A stretch of 64,000 nt of DNA from Ciona intestinalis. Lineage: Eukaryota; Chordata; Ascidiacea; Phlebobranchia; Cionidae. The position numbers and the translations under genes are program-made. The stretch is taken from the NCBI RefSeq assembly GCF_000224145.3, contig NC_020176.2, forward strand, positions 4,439,825 through 4,503,824. The letters are read 5' to 3'. Below the pieces are notes generated by a model. That model saw only the letters and a program-made list of their open reading frames with translations, ran no database searches and had not been told where the DNA came from. Shown one piece after another: positions 35,331 through 45,621 of the stretch (its first letter is position 1; each line of letters starts with the position of its first letter).

Positions 35331-38300
35331 TCAAACGATATGTTTAACAACATGGGCGGCTTCCACAACAGTTTGTTCGGGCCGTCTTACCCGTGGATCC
35401 AATATTGGGACTGAGAGTCTAGAATAAATAACAGTATGTTAAAGGCTTGTAATTGCAAAAAACATGTTAGAAATTTTTTGCAAATTTTTAAAACGTTTAT
35501 TTCTTGTTTGTTAAAACTTTATTTAAATTATAAAATGTTATTTTTCGATTTTTGTCCACCACACAAAAATGGATTAAAACCAGCGCAGAAGCTAGTTTCA
35601 AACTAGCGACAAGCCATTCACACTGTTAATAAATCCGTCACATTGACAAGTCAAACACAAAAGAGTTTTTGTTACAACAATCATGTATTTTTTTCCGATC
35701 CACCTATAAATTCACGACACTGTTGGTAAATAACACTGACACTCAAAACACGTAATGTTGTATTATCACAACTCCACGCATCGGTTACCGTTCCCGCTGA
35801 AATTTCCTTGTTTAAGTAAAAGCAACCGGTTCGGTTGTTGAAACCGCGAGTCCATAACAGGTACAGACAATCTATGGATATGGTGGTATATTTAATGTGG
35901 GTGGTGGGTGTCATTATCAGGTGTATGTGTNNNNNNNNNNNNNNNNNNNNNNNNNNNNNNNNNNNNNNNNNNNNNNNNNNACTCGACAGTGAGCATGAGG
36001 TGTATGAATACACCATGTGTGTCTGGTGTATAAGAAGACACCCATGTTATAACTCAACAGTGAGCATGAGGTGTATTAGAAGACACCCATGTTATAACTC
36101 GACAGTGAGCATGAGGTGTATGAATACACCATGTGTGTCTGGTGTATAAGAAGGCACCCATGTTATATAGCTCAACAGTGAGCATGAGGTGTATGGATAC
36201 ACCATGTGTGCCTGGTGTATAAGAAGACACCCATGTTATAACTCGACAGTGAGCATGAGGTGTATGAATACACCATGTGTGTCTGGTGTATAAGAAGACA
36301 CTCATGTTATAACTCGACAGTGAGCATGAGGTGTATGAATACACCATGTGTGTCTGGTGTATAAGAAGACACCCATGTTATATAGCTCAACAGTGAGCAT
36401 GAGGTGTATTAATACACCATGTGTGTCTGGTGTATAAAAAGACACCCATGTTATAACTCAACAGTGAGCATGAGGTGTATGAATACACCGTGTGTGTCTG
36501 GTGTATAAGAAGACACCCATGTTATAACTCGACAGTGAGCATGAGGTGTATTAGAAGACACCCATGTTATAACTCTACAGTAAGCATGAGGTGTATGAAT
36601 ACTCCATGTGTGTCTGGTGTATAAGAAGACACTCATGTTATAACTTGACAGTGAGCATGAGGTGTATGAATACTCTATGTGTGTCTGGTGTATAAGAAGA
36701 CACCATGTTATAACTTGACAGTGAGTATGAGGTGTATGAATACACCATGTGTGTCTGGTGTATAAGAAGACACCCATGTTATAACTCGACAGTGAGCATG
36801 AGGTGTATTAGAAGACACCCATGTTATATAACTCAACAGTGAGCATGAGGTGTGCGATCAATAGGCCCCTATATAACATTACAAACAACAATATATTAAA
36901 CTTACTTGACGTTAGTCTTGTGGTTGACGACAAACAGAGGATTATTTTGACTCAAAATTTCATCATTGACTGAAATTCCATCGAGATATTGTTTGAGAAC
37001 GTTTCGTAATTGTTGGTTTTCCTGAAACAGAATCAATTTTAAATCACTTGTCACAATAAAAGTTTAAACTGGATTTGCATTGGTTTCCTGGCGTTGTGCA
37101 TATTTACTTTTATGTAATACTTATTGCAGTTGTTTATTCTGCTGTAACATTTTACCAAGTGCCTTTAATTCTTACTCATCATATGTTTCTTGCTGAATCT
37201 GCCCTGTTTCAAAGGGGCAACATATATCACTCACAAAGCAAAATACATGGTAACTATTAAGCCGGCGCGAGGTGTATAAACACTTGTGTTATAACGACTG
37301 TCGCTTTCCCGCCAAGCGAAGATAAAGTAAGATACATTATCAGTTATTAAGACCTCATACACAATAATATGAACTCCAAACCTGAGTGAGAGTCTGCTTC
37401 TCTTTATCCAACGCTAGTTTATCGAGTAAAACTTTGTTGTAGCGTTTCCAGAAGTTTTCCAGTGATGTGTATTCATGCATGACTGCAGCAAGCGGCTCGT
37501 TTGGTGTCTCGTACACAGCTGCCTAGGAGAGGGGGGGGGGGGGGTTTAAATGCTGTGATGATATGTTAACTCTTATGAAAAAAAACAATTTCTGCGCAAG
37601 ATCAGTCTGGAATAATAGTTACCCAGTAGCAACAAAAGCAAATTATTAACTCAGTTTTGCCCATCCTAATATATGGTCTTTATAATAATGGTAACTGATA
37701 TAATAGTTTGGTTTAAACAAATACAGTCAGGTTAAACTGTGAGGTTGATTTAGAAAAAGATTATAAATATTCTGTTCTGTAGCTCCCAAAGCAAAGGACC
37801 CGGGATTTGAGGTGATACTTAATGTTCGGAGACATAATATAGAACCTAGGTAACCATGTTAAATAATAACAACCAATAATAAATATATGTGATATTAATA
37901 TAATATCAATATATTACGGAAACTCAAAACAAACAAAAAATGCAGTTTTACTTCAACGTCCTCTTGCTCTTCTTGCGAGAGCGATGAAGCGTAAAAAGGA
38001 AGAACTTTTTCTTCTTCTGTCTCAAGTTTCCTGCACATCTCAGCCAACCTGAGGATTTGGTCTCCCTTGTCACGTACCCTGTGTATATATCTTGTTATAT
38101 TGGAGATATTTGATCAGCAGATAATGTGAAGTCTAAAAGGCAGGTTTGGTCCTAATCCCAGGTTACATGAAGTGCTATGCTGTAGGACCTTACCCAATAT
38201 TGAATAGAACATATATTGGTCTATTTGGCTAACTCTGGTCTACATCCCAGGTGACTTAGCGTTTCTCTCCATAAGACCTTACCCATATAGAAAACTTTAG

Positions 38301-41300
38301 TTGTCAACTGATGCAACAAGAGATAATGTGCCAACTCTGCATTCGCATTAATACCTCACTCATATAAAATTACAAAGAATATGGAATTAAAAGATCATTG
38401 CTTATGGCTACAGCTTTTATGATAAAAAAGGACCAATGGCTCTTACCCTGTTTACTCAAACTAATACAAGTATATTGGCAAGTAATTATCAATTCTTCTC
38501 CAAACCCCAAATCACTTATTTTAATCGAATTTACTTTTTCAATTTCTTGATAGCAGAATTGCTTTGTAAAGTTAATGTTGTGAGTTTTGCTCTGTCTGCT
38601 TCTCTCGTGTTGTTCATCTCAGTTTTTAGTTGCTGGAAATGACGTTGTACGTGCTCTCTTTCCTCGCGCAGATGGCGGTTCCTGTCTTCACAGTCACGAG
38701 CGTTCTGTTGCATCTTACCCCTTAGTTGTGTGATCGTATCCTGCATGATGATGTCATAGTATTTTTAACCACTAAGGACGATCATTACAGAGTAATTTAG
38801 GCAATTTTTCATAAAACCTTTAAATTGTTTGTGAGTGGCCATTTTTGATTCAAGTCTACCAAATTTGATTTCTGTATTGTGGATTCTAAGAACTAGTATT
38901 CCAAAACTTGTACAAAAACATTGTTTACACAGGTCTACATATGGTAGTTGAACCAAGTTATCTTTATAAACCTGAATCCTTTGCAATTTCCTCATCTGTG
39001 ATTCAATTTCTTTTGCACTTTTTTCATCTTTAGTTTTTAAATTTTCAAATGCAATTTTTCTTTCTTCGGTTGTTTCGTTATAATTCTTTAACGCTGCTTG
39101 AAATTGTCTCCATAAAGTTTCAACTGCTCCTTCCAACTGGATGCGGAGAGCGTGCTTCTCTTCCAGGTTCTAAATCATGATCAACAGCTTTGTTAAATGT
39201 TGACCAAGAAACAGTTCCACAGATATTTACAAAGCTGTTGTTATTGTAATCATTTATACCTATATATATATATATATATATACTTATGTTCATTTTTTTT
39301 AAGTGAAAACGTTGTTTTTAAGGTCAAAAAAAAGTCATATCTCATTGTGGTATTACACTTACTTTGGCTTTAACCCAGCACCTATAACATTCTATACAAC
39401 CTCACTCATATACAATATGAAACACTCCCTATTTTATAAAATGGTTATAAAACATCAATCTTAACATTTTCTCACTTTATTTTTGATCTCATCCCTCATG
39501 CTCTGAAACTCCTGCCTTCCATCGGCTTCCTTCTCCTGATGGTTTTGTTCCATGGCGAACATAACATCGTGGAGGGTTTGTAGTTCATGTTTGTGGCAAT
39601 CGTTCACAAGAGCTCTCTCCGATTCGAACTCATGTCGAATCATTCGAAGTTCGCCTTCGTATTCATCACGTAGAGTGTTCAGTCGTCGACGATGGTGATC
39701 TGGTGGAAGGGAATTATTTATGAGGGTTTTGTGGAGTTGGTGTTTCCAATCAATACTGTGTATTAACACACCTTATGCTGGTTACATGTGTCTTCTTATA
39801 CCACATTGGTGTCGTATAAATCAGACACACTTGGTGTATTTATACACTTCATGCTCACTGTTGAGTTATAACATGATCTTCTTATACACCAGACACACAT
39901 GTGTATTCATATTGATATACTTTATGCTAGTTACATGTGTCTTCTTATACCACATTTGTGTCGTTTAAATCAGATACACATGGTGCACTCATACACCTAA
40001 GTTCTAATGCTAACTGTCAAGTAATGAAAAATTATGTTTTGATAAACTACGATGTCTTCTGATGAATATACCAACATGACAATATACATACCAATTAAGA
40101 TATCCACGTTATCGAGATGACTGCGTAGAGCCATGTTATATTGTTCTTCTGCTTCCTCAGTGTCTTTTGCAAGCGCCGATATCACGCTGTCTTTCCGATC
40201 GACCACTCTTTCAAAAGTTTGGCTTAAAATCTCAATATCCTGGATAAATAAAATTTAAACTATATAAGATAAATGACAAAAAATAATGATTTAAAAAATA
40301 GAAAGAAATTTTATTCGTTTAAGTTTAATGGTTGTATTTGAAACACCTTCATGGAGTAATAAAATAACACATGGTGTATTTACAAGCATTGCTACTTTGC
40401 TAGATTTATTGTTAATAAACTTTACCAAATTTCATTTATTAAATTTGCTATGTGATAAAAGAATGTAATAAAATAATCACCCAAAAAGCTAAATACGTGG
40501 TAACTCGTAATCGTACAAAAGGTGTTTGAACTAGAACATTCATAATTTAACAACTGTCAAACCCAACACATGAGGATAAAGTAACATTCACTATGTTATC
40601 AGTTAACATGGGTTAAATAACAAATTATGTTTAAGTCTTGATTGGTACAAGATTGATTGAGTTACTTTTGCTTCACCTTTTTAAGTTCCTTAGATTTTGA
40701 TTCCCTCATAATTTGTCTCCATTGTTGGTTTAATTTGTTGAAATTTACTTTTGAACTTTTTTCTTCTTTTGCCAGTTTATCCTGAAAATATTAACACCAG
40801 TGTTAATGTTCCCTGCAGGGTTACATTGGCAATAACCCAGTGAATTTTGGGTTGAGGGAATTATATTAGGGCACAGTTAGAATGGTATTAGGGTAACGAA
40901 TCATTGAAAAAATTAACCCTTTTTAATTTTACTTTTACAAAGTGTTTTTTAAAAAGTTTTTTTTTTACAAATAAATGTTATGCAAACGTGCATCAAAAGA
41001 CCCATAGCCACTCTAGGTGTATACTATATAAAATTTTAACTTTTCTTCAAGAAAATATTTGTGACCTACACAAGCAGCGCATTTTAATTCTGTAATAGTG
41101 ATACTAATGCAAGTCCACTAAGTTTTTAGTATGTGGATCTACAAGACTTAGCGGACATGCACTAATTAAAGGACCATATTGGCCGAAATCCCAGGTCCTT
41201 GACAAGGACCTCACCCACAAAGTATACAATAGAAGGACCTCATTTTAATGGGACCACCCCAATATACCTTAAGAAACTGCAGCAAAACATCTTCCTTCTT

Positions 41301-41417
41301 CTTTCTCATCTCTTCCTCTGCCAGAGCTTTTTGTTCCAGATACAAAATCCTTTCTTCTTCCGACATCTTAGCCAACTTCCCCCCTGCCTTCTTTTTCCCG
41401 GACTTTTTCTTCGCCAT
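35331..41417 (-). CDS. CCDC65: Dynein regulatory complex subunit 2 (CCDC65)
   Basis: DRC2 is a coiled-coil base-plate protein of the nexin-dynein regulatory complex in motile cilia. Ten minus-strand exons join in frame: 41417-41268, 40781-40677, 40239-40092, 39699-39476, 39169-38972, 38740-38535, 38078-37952, 37522-37382, 37021-36906, 35418-35331, giving 500 residues (human 484). The Lys-rich start [15 protein letters not shown] and [20 protein letters not shown] match the family. [75 protein letters not shown]-type sequence, [13 protein letters not shown] and [15 protein letters not shown] follow in the expected order. The C-terminus [12 protein letters not shown] parallels the human end. 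Most of the protein is predicted coiled coil. The last intron contains a large minisatellite and a gap. Confidence 0.97.
35931..35980. other. Assembly gap (50 N)
   Basis: A 50-N placeholder directly before the longest minisatellite array; collapse of the repeat probably caused it. Confidence 0.99.
35981..36853 (+). repeat. 71-bp minisatellite array (largest, about 14 units)
   Basis: The longest array in the window, inside the last DRC2 intron. Some units are shortened (AGGTGTATTAGAAGACACCC skips the middle of the unit), showing internal deletion variants in register. Its left end is lost in the gap. Confidence 0.93.
37262..37345. repeat. Dispersed element of about 110 bp (GTAACTT family)
   Basis: Contains GCGCGAGGTGTATAAACAC and TGTTATAACGACTGTCG, the core of a family also seen near 6404, 17110, 40497, 45443, 48595, 50280, 55418, 56107, 58785, 61304 and 61401. 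Full copies run from GTAACTTATTTATCC to ACTCGTAAGCGGGCACGAGG in inverse reading. Mostly intronic. Confidence 0.7.
39262..39282. repeat. (TA)n microsatellite
   Basis: Simple alternating TA tract in a DRC2 intron. Confidence 0.9.
39757..40020 (-). repeat. 71-bp minisatellite, diverged
   Basis: Three to four degenerate units in reverse orientation. Variant units contain TGCTGGTTACATGTGTCTTC in place of the usual middle part. Confidence 0.75.
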
Positions 41418-42279
41418 TTTATTTATTTCTTTTCACCAAAGCGCTAAATATTTGAAACAAAATTACGTAAATGTTAATTCGTTAGCCAAGGATCCAAAAC
41501 CCAACGATGGCGTTTCAAATCGTTCTAAACCTTAAAAACGTAACATGTAAACTATATCATCTCATAGTATCTTTATTTTAAAAACAGGTGTCCCATTTTC
41601 TTAAAACAATCGATAAATTTGATAAATATGTACTTTAATAACTTGTTATTGAACTCTAAAACGATTTTTCTAAATTACAGACGATCGCTGTATCTTTATA
41701 AAAACCCCAGTGCTTAATATGTGAGATTTGTATTACAGTATCTTTGCCACATTTACGAATATTTTTTTTTTTTTTTGTAAATCAAAACAAAAACTTCGAA
41801 AGCTTTCTCTACTGTTGTCATGGTCACATAGAGATCACATATAGCTTCACCTTTTATGTTTAGGGGGCGATATTGGTCGTGCGATATTTTACGCCTTTTG
41901 TTTGCTAGAATTTTATTAACTGAGTAATTCAATCAATGCAGTGTTGAAAATTTAAATTATAAGGATAATAGTCAGTGAAGTTTCTTTACAATTCCGTTAA
42001 CTAGTTTACATGAAACTAACGACACAGTCTGTCGCATGTCTCGATGTCTGGGTAGTGACGGTTGATGATACAACATCAGCTTTGGACGAGAACAGAAAAC
42101 TCTTTTCATTAGTTTTAGTTAAATGTGAAAAACATTTTTGGGTAACCTCGTTATTTACCATGCTTAATAAAGAACAAAAGATGTTCCAGGGAATTTCTAA
42201 AATTGCAGCTTAAATTTTTTTCTTACAGATTTGAATTTTACTATGTACTTATTTACTAACTTTTGATTCAATTGGAGAA
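41418..42279. other. 5' flank of DRC2 and of GPCR copy 1
   Basis: Divergent spacer. From about 41690 it is homologous to the flank of GPCR copy 2 (from about 44533): both contain TTCGAAAGCTTTCTCT, GATATTGGTCGTG and GCAGTGTTGAAAATTTAAA. A TTTTTTTCTTACAG site lies about 50 bases before the ATG at 42280 and may be a trans-splice acceptor. Confidence 0.55.
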
Positions 42280-43826
42280 ATGGCTTTAGTTAGTTGGTTC
42301 TTAATCTTGTGTTTGTTGTTGAGTGTTATATGCTGTTGTGTTAAAGGTGATGTGTGCAGAAACAAATCAACGGCTTTTGGTTTTCGTTGCACGTGTAAGA
42401 CACTCAAAGTACCTTGCAAATGTCAATGTAGATTGCCCCATGAAAACACAACATGGAAAAGGCAAAAGCGAAATGGTGTATGTGACGCTGTGTATGACTG
42501 TTATGATAACTTTGACAAATGCAGATGTACATTCAACCAACCTAGAACACGAACTCAAGTTTACATAGTTTCGTGTTGCTATAATATAAGCTTCCCGAAA
42601 TGCACAAAACCGTCAAAGAAAAAGAATATATTTGCATCCGCAGATGATTTAATTGGAAACGTTTACCTACGTATACTGTTTTGGCTCGTTGGCGCATTTG
42701 CTTTTCTCGGAAATTCATTCGTCTTCCTGAGAACTGTGGCCAAATATACCCGGACTGGTAATCAAAGTGTAAAGCAAGGTTTTCGCTGGTTGATTCTAAA
42801 CCTGTCACTGTCTGATTGCCTTATGAGCATTTATTTAATAGCAATTTCCATTCAAGGAGTTATATATAGGAGTCGGTATTCATCCGCTCACGATCTAATC
42901 TGGCGCTCGGGAAAAACCTGTCAGTTGTTTGGAGTGTTGGCTCTGACGTCATCAGAAGCGTCAGCATTTATAATGGTGACAATGACGTCATTTCGTCTCG
43001 CTGCTGTCTGCTTCCCATTTAAAATGGAAAACGCGCGGCAAATCTGGTACAGGATATCGACAACTATTGCGTGGTTGTTCGCCATACTTGTAGGAACTTC
43101 TCCAGCTTGGTATAATACGTCCGGCTACTTTGTAACTGGCCTTCTTTTCACCAAATTACACCGCAACAACAGTATCACCTACTCAATGAAAAAAACTGAC
43201 TTTATAAAATTGCATACAGCTGTTCAAATGATACTGATGACCAAACATGGCAGGGAGCAAAGCGGAGTTTTGAACAGACCTTCAGGAACACCAAAATCAC
43301 TGGAGAGTTTGGTTACTTTGGTAGCACCAGTGTATGCATGCCGAACATATTCTCCACATTAGAGGACGAGGCGTGGGAGTTTTCAATGTTTCTAATTATA
43401 TTAAACTTCCTTTTGTTTATCTACATGGCGATATGCTACCTGGTTATTTACAAAATAAACTCGAACCCGCATAGACGGCAAGAAGGAAGGAAACTCAAGA
43501 AAAGAATCTCAATACTGGTTGCAACTGACTTTTGCTGTTGGGTCCCAGTTTGCGTAATGGCTTGCGTAAGCTTTAATGGGACCCGTCTTGATCCAACAGC
43601 CTACATTGTTAGTGCCGGCTTCTTGTTGCCGATAAATAGCGCTTTAAACCCAATCATTTATTCTAAAGTGTTGGGAAGAAGCATCAACAGTGCGGCGAGG
43701 TGGTTCAGTAATAAATGCTCAAGACTTCCCAAATCAATCCCCGAAAAAATCTCGTCCAAACTTAACCTTACGTCAGACCAAGAGATGGCGCGAGGTTCGT
43801 TACGTGAAACCGAATCGTCACTTTGA
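42280..43826 (+). CDS. Relaxin-receptor-like GPCR with LDLa-like ectodomain, copy 1
   Basis: Proposed exons 42280-43109 and 43286-43826 give 456 residues. The intron 43110-43285 (GTATAATA...TTCAG) keeps the frame and restores the second outer loop as TSPAWNTKITGEFGYFGSTS, matching the FGNFYG-x-x-GVC region of RXFP/LGR receptors. Without it the frame stops at 43362. A signal peptide (1-22) precedes about 100 residues with many cysteines, including GVCDAVYDCYDNFDKCRC, which resembles the acidic C-terminal half of an LDLa module. TM1 has FAFLGNSFVFLRT; TM2-3 has LSLSDCLMSIYL and LIWRSGKTCQLFGVLALTSS; TM6-7 has TDFCCWVPVCVMA and LPINSALNPIIYS. These match RXFP1/2, but no leucine-rich repeats lie between LDLa and TM1. 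Ligand unknown. Copy 2 lies 3342 bases downstream. Confidence 0.8.
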
Positions 43827-43965
43827 TGAAATTATTGTATATTCGGTTACTGGTTTTCCCATGTATATAACCCATAAGCAACGCACATTCTATGCTCACT
43901 GTCACAAAATTATCTTTTCTGTTATTTATAAGCTCTTGCTCAATCTATCCTTATAAAACACAAAG

Positions 43966-44180
43966 TTCTGTATTTTATAATTGCATTTTTTAATTGACAA
44001 AGTTCTGTATTTTATAATTGCATTATTTTAATTGACAAAGTTCTGTATTTTATAATTGCATTTTTTTAATTGACAAAATTCTGTATTTTATAATTGCATT
44101 CTTTTAATTGACCAAGTTCTGTATTTTTATAATTGCATTTTTTTAATTGACAAAGTTCTGTATTTTATAATTGAAATTCC
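43966..44180. repeat. 39-bp tandem repeat, 3' of receptor copy 1
   Basis: About five units of GACAAAGTTCTGTATTTTAT followed by AATTGCATTTTTTTAATT. The same array with similar unit number lies 3' of copy 2. Confidence 0.93.
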
Positions 44181-44271
44181 ACATAAGACATTTTCTGTAG
44201 ACAGTAACCTTTCTAACCATCCGGTTGCCAAATCGATTGTCACATAACCCCAACAACCCCGCACCTCATAG

Positions 44272-44447
44272 CATATTGTGGGGTAAGATGGTAACCATTA
44301 GCACATATTATCCCATGTTTTCTCGTGTTTTTAACATATGACGTCACACTTTAAGAGTTGTGAGGATACGGTTATATAATTACGTGGTTTAGTACTAAAT
44401 GGGACAAGAAAGGAAAATAAAAACGTCCCATCTTACTCCACCGTACT
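44272..44447. mobile_element. 190-bp MITE copy
   Basis: Left end TTGTGGGGTAAGATGG, right end CGTCCCATCTTACTCCACCG, followed by TATA. It is the duplicate of the MITE at 47590-47738. Confidence 0.75.
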
Positions 44448-44532
44448 ATACGTCATCGGGATAAACAAACTCTTCGTCCGTGAATCGATAAACAATTAGT
44501 AGAACAACTATTCCAATGTTGATTATGACGTA
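44446..44532 (-). pseudogene. Duplicated fragment of acetylcholine receptor last exon
   Basis: These 87 bases are identical to the last 87 coding bases of the receptor gene at 47736-47822 (minus strand), covering most of TM4 and the end [12 protein letters not shown] plus stop. The match stops abruptly at 44532, which is therefore the junction of the duplication that produced the two GPCR copies. The fragment has no upstream exons and cannot act on its own. Confidence 0.9.
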
Positions 44533-45621
44533 TGAAATTCCAGTGTTCAATATATAAGCTTCGTGTCACAGTATCTTTGCAACATAAACTAAGGTTTTGT
44601 TAAATTCTTGTTTTTTTTGTAAATCAAAACAAAAGTTCGAAAGCTTTCTCTGCTGTTACCATAGTCACATAAAAATCATATATAGCTTTACATTTTTGTA
44701 TTTAGGGGACGATATTGGTCGTGAGATATTTTACGCAGCTTTTTTGGCTGGATTTTCATTAACTTTGTGAAATTCCTTTAATGCAGTGTTGAAAATTTAA
44801 AACATAAGGATAATAGTCAGTTACGTTGGTGTCTTTACAATAGATAGATAAGGTGGGATCTAACAGAGTCTTAGAGTTTATTCTGCTCTGGGTCCCAAGT
44901 CTCCATACTTCGGATCAAATTCTCAACACAGCAGCAACAGGTATATACTATATATGCTATATATATGCTTTGACAGCACCAACGATTACCTGACACTAAT
45001 CCGACAATTTCTATAATAGATTCTGTTCTGATTTTCACATAAAAATTCTGGACATTTTTGTAAAATCGCGACGTTAGTTTTTCCTATATAGCTCCTATAT
45101 CTTTTGGACTGAGATTTATTTTCGCACGTTGAGCTATTGTTCAGCTTCTAATGTATAATTAATAACAAGACGAAATAGTGACAGGAAAATAACGAACATA
45201 TACCTCTTACTTCCTTTTACTAGTCTACATGAAACAAACGACACAGCAGTCTGTCGCATGTCTGGGCAGTGACGGTTGGTGATACAACATCAGCTTTGGT
45301 CAAGCAGAATAGAAAACTATCAGTCGTTTTATTAGTTTTAGTTGAATGTGAAAATCATTTTTGGGTAAGCTTGTGTTATTACCATAGGTGCCTAATTAAA
45401 ACCAAAAAGCGTTTTCAGAGTATTTTTAAAATTGCAGCTTAATTTTAAAGTAACGTACGTGGTAACTTGTAAGCTGGCACGAGGAGTTAAAACCGTGTTA
45501 TAACGACTGTCGTTTTCCGGCCACGCGAGGATAAAGTAAGTTACATTCATTCATTCATTACATTCAATTTTATTCACAGGATTGTTATACAGATTTACGA
45601 GCCTGTGATTAAACTGGAGAT

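Larger units (their letters stand above)
43827..45621. other. Spacer between the two receptor copies
   Basis: Contains the 3' flank of copy 1 with 39-bp tandem repeats, a MITE (44272-44447), an orphan piece of the acetylcholine receptor last exon (44446-44532), then the 5' flank of copy 2 beginning at about 44533. Relative to copy 1, the copy 2 flank carries about 375 extra bases at roughly 44842-45215 and a GTAACTT-family element near 45443-45550. Confidence 0.6.

Noticed and set aside
36054-36777. Long open frames in the minisatellite arrays (also at 388, 4433, 35034, 49682)
   Set aside because: They are translations of a 71-bp repeat with few stops on one strand; no start context, domain or exon structure supports a protein.
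35981-36853. Regularly repeated units resembling a CRISPR array
   Set aside because: Units are contiguous with no unique spacers, and the host is an animal.
42940-43000. CRE palindromes TGACGTCA inside the receptor coding sequence
   Set aside because: They fall in conserved codons of TM3 and are explained by the protein sequence.
43338-43362. Receptor copies as two separate genes or pseudogenes
   Set aside because: A frame-preserving GT-AG intron restores a conserved loop in both copies.
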